Source: Embleya scabrispora DSM 41855
Lineage (GTDB): Bacteria > Actinomycetota > Actinomycetes > Streptomycetales > Streptomycetaceae
Direction: 5' to 3'
NCBI RefSeq assembly: GCF_000372745.1
Contig: NZ_KB889563.1
Location: 17,184-81,183, forward strand
DNA length: 64,000 nt
Part shown: positions 16,821 to 24,840 of the stretch, piece by piece
Numbering within the stretch: the first letter of the stretch is position 1
How the letters are laid out: each line of letters starts with the position of its first letter
Notes under the pieces: model-generated
What the model saw: only the letters and a program-made list of their open reading frames with translations
The model's database searches: none
Told to the model about the DNA's origin: nothing
Position numbers and translations under genes: made by a program

Positions 16821-18845
16821 TCACACCGCCAGTCGGTGCACGCTCCCGTACGTCGTCCCGGCGAACAGCCACCGGCCGTCCGCCGACACGGTCAGCGACG
16901 ACACCGACGGCTCCGGCAGGTTCCTGGTGATCGAGCCCCAGGTCCGGCCGCCGTCGGTGCTGCGCAGCACCCCGAGCGCCGGGGTGAGGTAGTAGTGCGA
17001 GCCCGCGAACACCGTCGAGCCGTCCGGGGTGAACGCCAGCGAACTCAGGGAGCCGGTCAGGTCGGCGGCCACCTTCGTCAGGTGCTTGCCGTCGTCGGTG
17101 GTCACGTAGATCGCGTCCTTGGCGGCGATGACCGCGTGGCCCGGGGTGCGCGGGTTCAGCGCGATCGCGCTCACCCAGCCGTCGAGGACCTTGTTCAGGG
17201 TGACGCCGCCGTCGGTGGTGCGGAACAGCCCGTCCGGGCCGCCGAGCCAGGCGCTGTCGGGGTTGACCCGGTCGACGGCGACGCTGGTGAAGCCCTTCAG
17301 GTCGTCGTGCCAGTTCTGGACGAGGGACTCACCGCCGTCGTTGCTGGTGTACACGGCCGACGGCGAGTGGGTGGCGATGTACAGCCGCTTCGGGTCGGCG
17401 GGGCTGACCGTGATGCCGAGTGCCTTGCCCGGCACGGCGGTCTGGACGATGGTCCAACGCAGGCCCGCGTCGGTCGACTTCTCCAGGTAGAAGCAGGGTT
17501 GATCGGAGGTGCAGGTGTTGCGTACCCGGTACACCGTCGAAGGGTTCGACGGATCGGTGGCCAGGCCGTCGATCCGGTTGCCGAAGGTGTGCGGCGCGGT
17601 GCCGGAGAAGCCCCATTCCTGATAGCCGCGCGGCAACCGACTCTTCAGTGGCGCGGACGACTGGTAGCTGCCGGTCATGGTGCCCGCGACGATCGCCGGT
17701 CCCGACCTGCCCTGGCTGACGGTCAGCGACAAAACCTCGGAGCCGGGCACCCCGATCCGGCGGAAGGACTGGTGGTCGTCGGTGGTGTAGATGCCCGCGC
17801 CGGCCGAGATCACGTCCGTGCCGGGCCGTCCGGGGAAGGTGCCGGTGGTCTCGTACAGGTCGATGCGGGCCAGACCCGCCTCGGCGTGCCAGGTGCGGCC
17901 GTTGTCGCGGCTGCCCCATTGCTGCATCTCGCCGGTGGATTGGTTGACCTGGATGTGCAGCCGGCCCGAACCGTCCACGATCGCGGCCAGAACCACCACA
18001 TCGGTGCCCCATGGTCCGCGCAGCGCCCGCCAGTGCGCGCCCCGGTCGGTGGAGACCTGCGCGGCCTGCAGGTCACCCCTGGCGACCAGGGTGCCACCGG
18101 TGCCGGTGAACTGATCGACACCCGCGCCGGTCGAGCCGGGGCGGGGCAGCTTCACCGGGGTGCGCGCGCCCTGGCGGAGCACCCAGACATCCGCGCCGGA
18201 CGTGAAGTACAGGTCGCCGCCGGTGAACTTCGGGTTCCGGGCGTCGGCGGGGGAACCGGGCAGCAGCAGCCAGGTGTTGCCGTGATCGGTGGTGACGTGC
18301 ACGCCGTCGGAGGCCGCGGCGTACAGCCGCGCGCCGGTCGGGTCGAACACGACGCCGCTGACCTTGCCTGGGGTGTCCAGCACTTGGGTGAACGTTTTGC
18401 CGGCGTCGGTGCTGCGCAGCACGTACCCGTGCCAGTTCTCCTTCTCCAGGCCGCCGGCGAACACCACGTCGGGTCGGAGCGGGCTGGCCGCGACACCGCC
18501 GGCGTCCGTGGCGTCCACGGGCAGTTCGTTGCTCTGCTGCCAGGTGGTGCCCCGGTCGTCGGATCGGAAGACGACGTTGCCGATCGGGGTCTGCACGTAG
18601 GCCCGTTCGGGCCGGGCGGGGGTGAAGGCCAGGTTGCCGCCGCTGCCGTTCGGGCCGACCTGCCGCCATTCGTTGCCCCGGGTGGCCAGGGTCGCCGGCT
18701 GGTCGTCGGGGGCCATTGGTTGCGCTTCGGCGGGCGCCGCGCCGAACGCGCCGAACACGGTGCCGAAGGCCACCGCGGCGATCAGGAGTAGTCGGCGCCG
18801 GGACAGCTTCGCTGAACCCGACCGTGAATGCTGTGCGTTGAACAT
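16821..18845 (-). CDS. secreted BNR/sortilin-type beta-propeller protein
   Basis: 674 residues. The N-terminus (LSRRRLLLIAAVAFGTVFGAFGAAPAEAQ) is an export signal. The mature protein is made of repeated propeller blades with Asp-box motifs: RSDDRGTTW, RSTDAGKTF, TTDHGNTW, STDRGAHW, SRDNGRTW, STDAGLRW, TSNDGGES, RTTDGGVTL, STDGGRTWG. At least nine are visible, suggesting one large or two propellers of the sialidase/xyloglucanase/VPS10 type, but catalytic residues of sialidases are not apparent. ATG at 18845 follows GGGAGACGGA; the ATG at 18857 is alternative. Probably a secreted binding or glycan-interacting protein. Divergent from the TrmB/LuxR regulator. Confidence 0.88.
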   Translation of the reverse strand: MFNAQHSRSGSAKLSRRRLLLIAAVAFGTVFGAFGAAPAEAQPMAPDDQPATLATRGNEWRQVGPNGSGGNLAFTPARPERAYVQTPIGNVVFRSDDRGTTWQQSNELPVDATDAGGVAASPLRPDVVFAGGLEKENWHGYVLRSTDAGKTFTQVLDTPGKVSGVVFDPTGARLYAAASDGVHVTTDHGNTWLLLPGSPADARNPKFTGGDLYFTSGADVWVLRQGARTPVKLPRPGSTGAGVDQFTGTGGTLVARGDLQAAQVSTDRGAHWRALRGPWGTDVVVLAAIVDGSGRLHIQVNQSTGEMQQWGSRDNGRTWHAEAGLARIDLYETTGTFPGRPGTDVISAGAGIYTTDDHQSFRRIGVPGSEVLSLTVSQGRSGPAIVAGTMTGSYQSSAPLKSRLPRGYQEWGFSGTAPHTFGNRIDGLATDPSNPSTVYRVRNTCTSDQPCFYLEKSTDAGLRWTIVQTAVPGKALGITVSPADPKRLYIATHSPSAVYTSNDGGESLVQNWHDDLKGFTSVAVDRVNPDSAWLGGPDGLFRTTDGGVTLNKVLDGWVSAIALNPRTPGHAVIAAKDAIYVTTDDGKHLTKVAADLTGSLSSLAFTPDGSTVFAGSHYYLTPALGVLRSTDGGRTWGSITRNLPEPSVSSLTVSADGRWLFAGTTYGSVHRLAV

Positions 18846-18959
18846 TCCGTCTCCCATGGGGCCGGTGGTGTGCCCTTTGTAGTCGCGGCTCCGACGGCCG
18901 GCCAGGTGTGGCCGGTGTCCGATTGCGGCCGGCGCCGGAATCGGCCATGCTCGCTCGCC

Positions 18960-19931
18960 ATGGACAATGACGAACTCGTGTTCGGCGCCGTCGGGGTCGC
19001 GCCCTTCGACGAGCGGGTCTACCGCACCGTTCTGGCCGGACCGCCGGTCACCGTACGCGACTTGGCGGAGCGCACCGGCGCGGGCGTCGAGCGGCTGCAT
19101 TCGGCCCTCGCCCGGCTGCGCGGCCACGGGCTGGTCAGCCGACTCTCGGGCCGCCCCACCCGGTGGGCCGCCGTCAGCCCCACCGCCGCCCTCGCCGCCC
19201 TGGTCCGCAACGCCCACGCCGACCTCGGCAGGGTCACCGAGACGGCCGCCGAACTCGAGGCCGTCTACCGCGCGCTCGGCGAGGCCGCCCGCCCCGGCGA
19301 GGGCGTCGAATTGCTGACCAGCGCCGACGAGCTCGGCCGGTGGTTCGCCCGGCTCCAGCAGGAGGCCACCAAGGAGATCATGAGCCTGGACCGGCCGCCG
19401 TACGTCCTCGCCCACGGCAACCCGCTCCAACACACCCTCCTGGGCCGTGGGGTCCGGTACCGCACGATCTACGCCCCCGAGTCGTTCGAGATACCCGGCA
19501 ACCTCGACGACGTGACCGGCCTGTCGCAGGCCGGCGAAGAGGCCCGGGTCCTCGCCGACATCCCGCTGAAGATGTCCGTCGCCGATCGCCGGATCGCCCT
19601 GCTGCCCCTGCACCTCGACTCGCCCATCACCCGCAGCGTCGTCATCCGGGGCACCACCCTCGTCGACGCCCTGGTCACCCTGTTCGAACGGCTCTGGACA
19701 CAAGCCGTCCCACTCACCGCCGCCGGCCCCGAGGAGTGCGACCCACTCGACGCGGAGGACCGGCGGATCCTGAACCTGCTGCTGTCCGGGCTCAAGGACG
19801 AGACGATCGCCCGGCAGTTGGGCACCAGCACCCGGAGCCTGCGGCGGCGAATGCGGGTGCTCCTCGACGAGTTGGGTGCGGAGAACCGGTTCCAGGCCGG
19901 GGTGCAGGCGGTGCGGCGCGGCTGGGTGTAG
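18960..19931 (+). CDS. TrmB-like/LuxR-type two-HTH transcriptional regulator
   Basis: 323 residues. N-terminal TrmB-like winged helix (residues ~10-75: DERVYRTVLAGPPVTVRDLAERTG, RLRGHGLVSRLSGRPTRWAA), a middle coiled/effector segment, and a C-terminal LuxR-like HTH (DRRILNLLLSGLKDETIARQLGTSTRSLRRRM). This TrmB+LuxR layout is common in Streptomyces, where such regulators often control the divergent secreted product. Here the divergent gene is the beta-propeller protein, 114 bases away. ATG at 18960 chosen; effector unknown. Confidence 0.88.
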   Translation: MDNDELVFGAVGVAPFDERVYRTVLAGPPVTVRDLAERTGAGVERLHSALARLRGHGLVSRLSGRPTRWAAVSPTAALAALVRNAHADLGRVTETAAELEAVYRALGEAARPGEGVELLTSADELGRWFARLQQEATKEIMSLDRPPYVLAHGNPLQHTLLGRGVRYRTIYAPESFEIPGNLDDVTGLSQAGEEARVLADIPLKMSVADRRIALLPLHLDSPITRSVVIRGTTLVDALVTLFERLWTQAVPLTAAGPEECDPLDAEDRRILNLLLSGLKDETIARQLGTSTRSLRRRMRVLLDELGAENRFQAGVQAVRRGWV

Positions 19932-20057
19932 GGACGGTCGGACGGGCCGGAAGCGGAGGAGCATGGCGACGTGCGGTCTGCGGCGCGGGGCTTTTCGCTG
20001 AAGGTCCCGAAGGTCATGCCTGCGGTCAAGGCCGCGGCATGTTGCCGTCCCGTATGA

Positions 20058-20079
20058 GGTTTTCGATACGACGACGATA
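20058..20079 (-). promoter_or_regulatory. VanR-box-like site upstream of vanR
   Basis: The minus strand reads TATCGTCGTCGTATCGAAAA (plus CC), nearly identical to the sites at 22154 and 23801 but in the opposite orientation. It ends 24 bases before the vanR start, which suits autoregulation of vanRS. Confidence 0.75.
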
Positions 20080-20103
20080 TATCCGGGCTCGTAGCCTCGG
20101 AGC

Positions 20104-20799
20104 ATGCGTGTTTTGATCGTCGAGGACGAGCCCTATATGGCAGAGGCCATCTGCGACGGCCTGCGCCTGGAAGCCATCGCGGCGGACATCGCAGGTGACG
20201 GCGATACCGCGCTGGAGCTGCTGAGCATCAATACGTACGACATCGCCGTCCTCGACCGGGACATTCCCGGGCCCAGCGGTGACGAGGTCGCCAAGAGCAT
20301 CGTCGCCTCCGAGAGTGGCATGCCGATCCTCATACTCACCGCTGCCGACCGTCTCGACGACAAGGCCACCGGGTTCGAGCTCGGCGCCGACGACTACCTC
20401 ACGAAGCCGTTCGAACTTCAGGAACTCGTCCTCAGGCTCAGGGCACTCGACCGCAGGCGTGCGCACAGCAGGCCGCCCGTGCGGGAGATCGCGGGTCTGC
20501 GGCTTGACCCGTTCCGCCGGGAGGTCCACCGCGACGGCCGCTATGTCGCGCTCACGAGGAAGCAGTTCGCCGTACTCGAAGTCCTCGTCGCCGCCGAAGG
20601 CGGTGTCGTCAGCGCCGAGGAACTGCTGGAGCGGGCCTGGGACGAGAACGCCGACCCGTTCACCAACGCCGTACGGATCACCGTCTCAGCCCTGCGCAAA
20701 CGGCTCGGCGAACCCTGGATCATCGCCACCGTGCCAGGCGTCGGTTACCGCATCGACACCGCACCCGGCATCGGACGCGAGGGGCAGAGCCGTGGATAG
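20104..20799 (+). CDS. vanR: VanR response regulator (OmpR family)
   Basis: 231 residues. Receiver domain with acidic pocket (VEDEP), phosphoacceptor Asp51 (IAVLDRDIPGPSGDE), the conserved Thr and Lys (ILILTAADR, YLTKPFE), then an OmpR-type winged helix DNA-binding domain (GLRLDPFRREVHRDGRYVALTRKQFAVLE ... NAVRITVSALRKRLG). Close to S. coelicolor VanR. Phosphorylated by VanS in response to glycopeptides or their cell-wall targets, it activates the van promoters. Its stop overlaps the vanS start by 8 bases. Confidence 0.95.
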   Translation: MRVLIVEDEPYMAEAICDGLRLEAIAADIAGDGDTALELLSINTYDIAVLDRDIPGPSGDEVAKSIVASESGMPILILTAADRLDDKATGFELGADDYLTKPFELQELVLRLRALDRRRAHSRPPVREIAGLRLDPFRREVHRDGRYVALTRKQFAVLEVLVAAEGGVVSAEELLERAWDENADPFTNAVRITVSALRKRLGEPWIIATVPGVGYRIDTAPGIGREGQSRG

Positions 20800-21904
20800 G
20801 CAGCCTGGCGTGAGCGTGCGCGTCAAGCTCACCCTCAGCTACGCCGGATTCCTCATGCTGGCCGGCGCCCTGCTGATGGGGGCGGTGTGGGTATTCCTCC
20901 TGAGGTACGTCCCCAACCGTGCGATGCTCTACAACCCCGATGACCGGCCCAGCGGCGGTGTTTTCCCCATCCGGTCCGCTCTTCTGCACGTCTTCGCTCC
21001 GAGGGCAGCCGCAGTACTGGCATTCCTGCTGGTGTTCGGCCTCGTGGGAGGGTGGATCCTCGCCGGCCGCATGCTCGCTCCGCTGACCCACATCACGGAC
21101 GCCACCCGCATGGCCACCAACGGATCGCTCTCCCACCGCATCCGGCTGCCGGGTCGCGGGGACGAGTTCCGCGAACTCGCCGATGCCTTCGACATCATGC
21201 TGGAGCGGCTCGAAGCACACGTCGCCGAGCAGCAGAGATTCGCCGCCAACGCCTCGCATGAACTGCGCACGCCGCTGGCGATCACGCAGGCTCTTCTCGA
21301 CGTGGCGCGCAACGATCCGCACCGCGACATCGACGAGCTCGTCGAGCGCCTCCGCGTCGTCAACGCCCGGGCGATCGACCTCACCGAGGCGCTGCTCATG
21401 CTCAGCCGCGCCGATAAGCGGGCCTTCACCCGGGAGCCCGTCGACCTGTCCCTGCTCGCGGAAGAGGCCGCCGAGACACTGCTCCCGCTCGCCGAGAAGC
21501 GCGGGGTCGCCATCGACACCTCCGGTGACATCGCCACGGCTTCCGGGTCGCCGGCGCTGCTGTTGCAGATGACGACGAACCTCGTGCACAACGCCATCGT
21601 GCACAACCTGCCCGAACGCGGTTCTGTGTGGGTCCGCACCGGCGTCCGCTCCGGGAGCACGGTGCTCACTGTCGAGAACAGCGGCGAGAAGCTCTCCCCG
21701 GAGTTGGTCTCGCCCCTGACCGAACCGTTTCAGCGCGGCACCGAACGCATCCACAACGACTACGCCGGGGTCGGCCTCGGCCTGGCCATCGTCCAGCGGA
21801 TCGTCCACGTACACGACGGATCCCTCACCCTCACCCCGCGCGCCGGCGGCGGCCTGCGTATCGCCGTTCAACTGCCCGCCGCAGCAGCGCATTCAGCCAA
21901 GTAG
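20792..21904 (+). CDS. vanS: VanS sensor histidine kinase
   Basis: 370 residues. GTG start at 20792 overlaps the end of vanR. Two transmembrane helices (LTLSYAGFLMLAGALLMGAV and AAAVLAFLLVFGLVGGWILAG) enclose a very short extracellular loop (~35 residues), as in Streptomyces VanS. A HAMP region follows, then the H-box FAANASHELRTPLA, N-box TNLVHNAIVHN and G-box GVGLGLAIV. The short sensor loop and close vanR linkage match kinases that sense glycopeptide or the glycopeptide-lipid II complex. Confidence 0.95.
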   Translation: MDRQPGVSVRVKLTLSYAGFLMLAGALLMGAVWVFLLRYVPNRAMLYNPDDRPSGGVFPIRSALLHVFAPRAAAVLAFLLVFGLVGGWILAGRMLAPLTHITDATRMATNGSLSHRIRLPGRGDEFRELADAFDIMLERLEAHVAEQQRFAANASHELRTPLAITQALLDVARNDPHRDIDELVERLRVVNARAIDLTEALLMLSRADKRAFTREPVDLSLLAEEAAETLLPLAEKRGVAIDTSGDIATASGSPALLLQMTTNLVHNAIVHNLPERGSVWVRTGVRSGSTVLTVENSGEKLSPELVSPLTEPFQRGTERIHNDYAGVGLGLAIVQRIVHVHDGSLTLTPRAGGGLRIAVQLPAAAAHSAK

Positions 21905-22153
21905 TTCAGGAACTTGATCAGTGAGTGAAGCAAGACAAGACGCGGCCGGGAACGGCTTCGGCTTCAGCCGGCCGGCGAAGTTCCCGATGGTACGGATCGA
22001 CCAGATCCGCACCCGGGGCGTGGAGCCGCGGAGTTCGTGGGTGCTGCCGGCCACCGGGAGCGGCCACCGGCCGGTGGCGGGGCCCGCGTCAGCTGGTGAC
22101 CGCGTCCCGGTACGGGACGTGCCGGAACAGGCTGGACCGAAAGTTCCGGAACA

Positions 22154-22215
22154 TATCGCCGGCGTATCGAAAACCGCATACGCGGCTGCAACACCGCATT
22201 GCCTTGACTGGCGGC
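22154..22215 (+). promoter_or_regulatory. vanK promoter with VanR-box-like site
   Basis: TATCGCCGGCGTATCGAAAA begins 62 bases before the vanK ATG. The same site begins 62 bases before the vanH ATG, and shared blocks (CAACACC, GCCTTGACTG) continue to the start codon and into codons 3-6. A common VanR-dependent promoter is inferred. Confidence 0.75.
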
Positions 22216-23406
22216 ATGTCCTACAGCGAACCAGTACACACAGCAGCCGGAACCCGGCAGTACTCGGGGGCGAGCGCCTCGGGCGGGCCTGTGACCGTCC
22301 GACCGATCAGCACCACCGAGCACTTGGCGTTCGTACGGTCCCAGCGGTCGGTCAGCTTCCTGCAGACGTCGGCCTGGGGCCGTGTGAAGACCGAGTGGCG
22401 CAGCGAGTGCCTCGGCTGGTTCGACGGCGGGCGGCTGGTCGGTGCCGGGCTCGTCCTGCACCGCCCGGTGCCGAAGCTCGAACGGTTCACGCTGGCCTAT
22501 CTGCCCGAGGGCCCGGTCATCGACTGGACCGGCGATCTCGGCGTGTGGCTCGACCCGCTGGCGGCTCATCTCAAGGCGCATGGCGCGTTCGCGATCCGGC
22601 TCGGCCCGCCGGTGCGCACGGACACCTGGAGCGCCGTCCAGGTCAAGGAGGGTGTCGCCGACCCGGGCACCAAGCGGCTCACCGAGGTGCCCAGCCAGTG
22701 GTCCGACCCGGTCGGCGCCCAAGTGGCCGGCCGGCTCAGGGGTGCGGGCTGGCTGCCGCAGAGCCCTCAGGACGGCTTCGGGGTCGGGCATCCGCAGTTC
22801 AAGTACGAGCTTCCGCTGGCCGGCAGGACCGAGGAGCAGCTCCTCGAGGGCATGAACCAGCAGTGGCGCCGCAACGTCAGGAAGGCGGCCAAGGAGGGAG
22901 TGGAGGTCACGGTCGATACGGTCGGCGCGGGCCTGAAGGCGTTCCACGACCTCTACGTCCACACCGCCGAGCGGGACCGCTTCACGCCCCGGCCGCTGGG
23001 CTACTTCGAGACCATGTTCGGCGCGCTGAGCGCGGAGGATCCCGAGCGGATCAAGCTCTATCTGGCCCGCCACCAGGACGACTTGGTCGCCGCCACGATC
23101 CTGGTCCGCGTCGGTGCCCACGCGGTGTACTCCTACGGCGCCTCCTCCACCGGGAAGCGCGAGGTGCGCGGCTCCAACGCCTGCCAGTGGGCGATGATCC
23201 GCGACTCGCTCGCGGCCGGCTGCGACGTCTACGACCTGCGCGGCATCACCCCCACCCTCGACGCCGACGACCCGCACGTCGGGCTGATCCGGTTCAAGGT
23301 CGGCACCGGTGGTCAGGCGGTGAGGTACGTGGGCGAGTGGGACCTGCCCCTGCGGCCGATGGTCTACCGGGCCTTCGACCTCTACATGAGGCGCCGCGGG
23401 CGGTAG
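22216..23406 (+). CDS. vanK: VanK, FemX-type peptidyltransferase
   Basis: 396 residues of the FemAB family (two GNAT-like subdomains). Diagnostic stretches: FLQTSAWGRVKTEWRSE, the Lys/Arg-rich NQQWRRNVRKAAKEGVEV, and KREVRGSNACQWAMIRDSLAAGCDVYDLRGI. In S. coelicolor VanK adds the branch glycine to stem peptides ending in D-Ala-D-Lac, which the housekeeping FemX cannot use, so it is essential during induced resistance. The start ATG at 22216 is supported by the matching vanH start context (both begin M-x-YSEP), although no strong ribosome-binding site precedes it; a GTG at 22291 is alternative. Confidence 0.9.
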   Translation: MSYSEPVHTAAGTRQYSGASASGGPVTVRPISTTEHLAFVRSQRSVSFLQTSAWGRVKTEWRSECLGWFDGGRLVGAGLVLHRPVPKLERFTLAYLPEGPVIDWTGDLGVWLDPLAAHLKAHGAFAIRLGPPVRTDTWSAVQVKEGVADPGTKRLTEVPSQWSDPVGAQVAGRLRGAGWLPQSPQDGFGVGHPQFKYELPLAGRTEEQLLEGMNQQWRRNVRKAAKEGVEVTVDTVGAGLKAFHDLYVHTAERDRFTPRPLGYFETMFGALSAEDPERIKLYLARHQDDLVAATILVRVGAHAVYSYGASSTGKREVRGSNACQWAMIRDSLAAGCDVYDLRGITPTLDADDPHVGLIRFKVGTGGQAVRYVGEWDLPLRPMVYRAFDLYMRRRGR

Positions 23407-23435
23407 GCCCGACAGCCGCGGGCGGTAGGCCCGAC
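23393..23435. repeat. 21-base direct repeat at the vanK stop codon
   Basis: Two exact copies of GCCGCGGGCGGTAGGCCCGA (+C) at 23393-23413 and 23415-23435. The first copy contains the last codons and TAG of vanK; the second is a duplicate in the spacer. It marks the junction with the murF remnant. Confidence 0.8.
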
Positions 23436-23454
23436 CGGCAGCAGGCGGGAGGCC

Positions 23455-23756
23455 CAATTGCGGAAGCTGGGCGGCCACTTCGTCGAGGCGGGCCCTGCGG
23501 GACGCCTTGACGAGCACCACGTCGTCGGCGTTGAGTACGGCGGTGCCGCCGGGCGCGAGCCCCCGCACCGGCTCGCCCTTGGTTTCGGCGATGTCGCCGA
23601 TGTGGCGTGCTCCCATCTCCGGTACGAGGAAGAAGAGGCCGCCCGGCTCGGCCCGCCGGCCGTCGAGTACGGCCGGCGCGGTCACGTCACGGACGCGTCG
23701 CCCTCGACCGTCCCGCCGACAATCGCGGCGATCTCGCCGAGGCTGAGCGGAATCAC
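23455..23756 (-). pseudogene. murF: murF remnant with large internal deletion
   Basis: A GTG at 23756 opens VIPLSLGEIAAIVGGTVEGD, the N-terminus of MurF (UDP-MurNAc-tripeptide:D-Ala-D-Ala ligase). A one-base shift near 23685 leads to TAPAVLDGRRAEPGGLF, still MurF. The sequence then jumps to the C-terminal region (MGARHIGDIAETKGEPVRGL ... DDVVLVKASRRARLDEVAAQL). The central ATP-binding domain is missing, so it is dead. Glycopeptide producers often carry a second murF (murF2/murX) next to vanHAX to load D-Ala-D-Lac; this may be the corpse of such a gene, although it lies on the opposite strand. Confidence 0.8.
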
Positions 23757-23800
23757 GCTGATTCCTTGTAAGTCATGCCACCAGTCAATGCGCCGCGGTG

Positions 23801-23862
23801 TATCGCCGGCATATCGAAATCCACATACGTTCCGGCAACACCACGACGCCTTGACTGTACGT
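23801..23862 (+). promoter_or_regulatory. vanH promoter with VanR-box-like site
   Basis: TATCGCCGGCATATCGAAAT begins 62 bases before the vanH ATG, the same spacing and nearly the same sequence as before vanK. It should drive vanHAX. Confidence 0.75.
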
Positions 23863-24840
23863 ATGACCTACAGCGAACCACCCCGCATCACCGTCTATGG
23901 GTGCGGCCCCGATGAGGCCGTCTTGTTCCGGGAGCTGACGCCTCGCTTCGGTGTGACGCCAACCGTTACGGACGCGCCGGTATCCGAAGCGAATATCGAG
24001 CTGGCAGCCGGAAGCCGATCCATCAGTGTCGGCCACAAGACTCCCATCGCCAACGCCACTCTTCTTGCGCTTGGCCAAGTCGGCGTGACGTATATCTCCA
24101 CGCGGAGCATCGGGTGCGACCACATCGATGTGGAATACGCGGCCGGCATCGGCATCACGGTGGAGAACGTCAGCTATTCGCCGGACAGCGTGGCCGACTT
24201 CACGCTGATGCTGATGCTGATGGCGGTGCGCAACGCGAAATCCATCATCCGGCGCGCGGATGCCCACGATTACCGGCTGAACGAAGTGCGCGGCAGGGAG
24301 CTGCGCGATCTGACCGTCGGTGTGATCGGCACAGGACGCATCGGCGCCGCGGTCGTGGGCAGGCTGCGCGGTTTCGGTTGCCGCATACTCGCCCACGACA
24401 ATCTCCCCGAAGCCCCCGCCGAATACGTTCCTCTCGACGATTTGCTGCGGCAGAGCGACCTGGTCACGCTCCACACACCGCTCAACCCGGATACGCATCA
24501 TCTGCTGAACCGGCAGCGTATCGAGCAGATGAGACAGGGCGCGCTGATCGTCAATACCGGACGAGGGGCACTCATCGACACCGAGGCCCTTGCATCGGCT
24601 CTGGAAAGCGGCAGGCTCGGCGGCGCGGCATTGGATGTCGTCGAGGGCGAGGAAGGGATTTTCTACGCCGACTACCGAACCAGGCCCATGAAAAGCAAGT
24701 CACTGCTTCGGCTGCAAGAGCTGCCGAATGTGCTCATCAGCCCGCACACCGCTTACTACACGGACCACGCCCTGCGTGACACGGTCCAAAACTCCCTCAC
24801 CAACTGCCTAAAATTCGAAAGCGGGAACCGGCGTGGATAA
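23863..24840 (+). CDS. vanH: VanH, D-lactate dehydrogenase
   Basis: 325 residues, D-2-hydroxyacid dehydrogenase family. It reduces pyruvate to D-lactate for VanA. Seen: dinucleotide loop VGVIGTGRIGAAVVG (about residues 150-165), catalytic Arg in NTGRGALID, Glu in VEGEEGIFYAD, and His in ISPHTAYYTD. The GEEGIFYADYR loop and PHTAYYTDHALRD match VanH enzymes rather than general family members. The ATG at 23863 fits family length; the longer open frame upstream is unsupported. The stop overlaps the vanA GTG start. Confidence 0.95.
   Translation: MTYSEPPRITVYGCGPDEAVLFRELTPRFGVTPTVTDAPVSEANIELAAGSRSISVGHKTPIANATLLALGQVGVTYISTRSIGCDHIDVEYAAGIGITVENVSYSPDSVADFTLMLMLMAVRNAKSIIRRADAHDYRLNEVRGRELRDLTVGVIGTGRIGAAVVGRLRGFGCRILAHDNLPEAPAEYVPLDDLLRQSDLVTLHTPLNPDTHHLLNRQRIEQMRQGALIVNTGRGALIDTEALASALESGRLGGAALDVVEGEEGIFYADYRTRPMKSKSLLRLQELPNVLISPHTAYYTDHALRDTVQNSLTNCLKFESGNRRG

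Noticed and set aside
16821..20105. 1094-codon minus-strand open frame extending upstream of the propeller gene
   Set aside because: The upstream ~420 codons are antisense to the TrmB/LuxR regulator and carry no domain; the signal peptide and ribosome-binding site fix the start near 18845.
23850..23862. TTGACT near the vanH start read as a -35 box
   Set aside because: It is only about a dozen bases from the ATG, too close for a -35 element unless the real translation start is downstream, which the vanH homology does not support.
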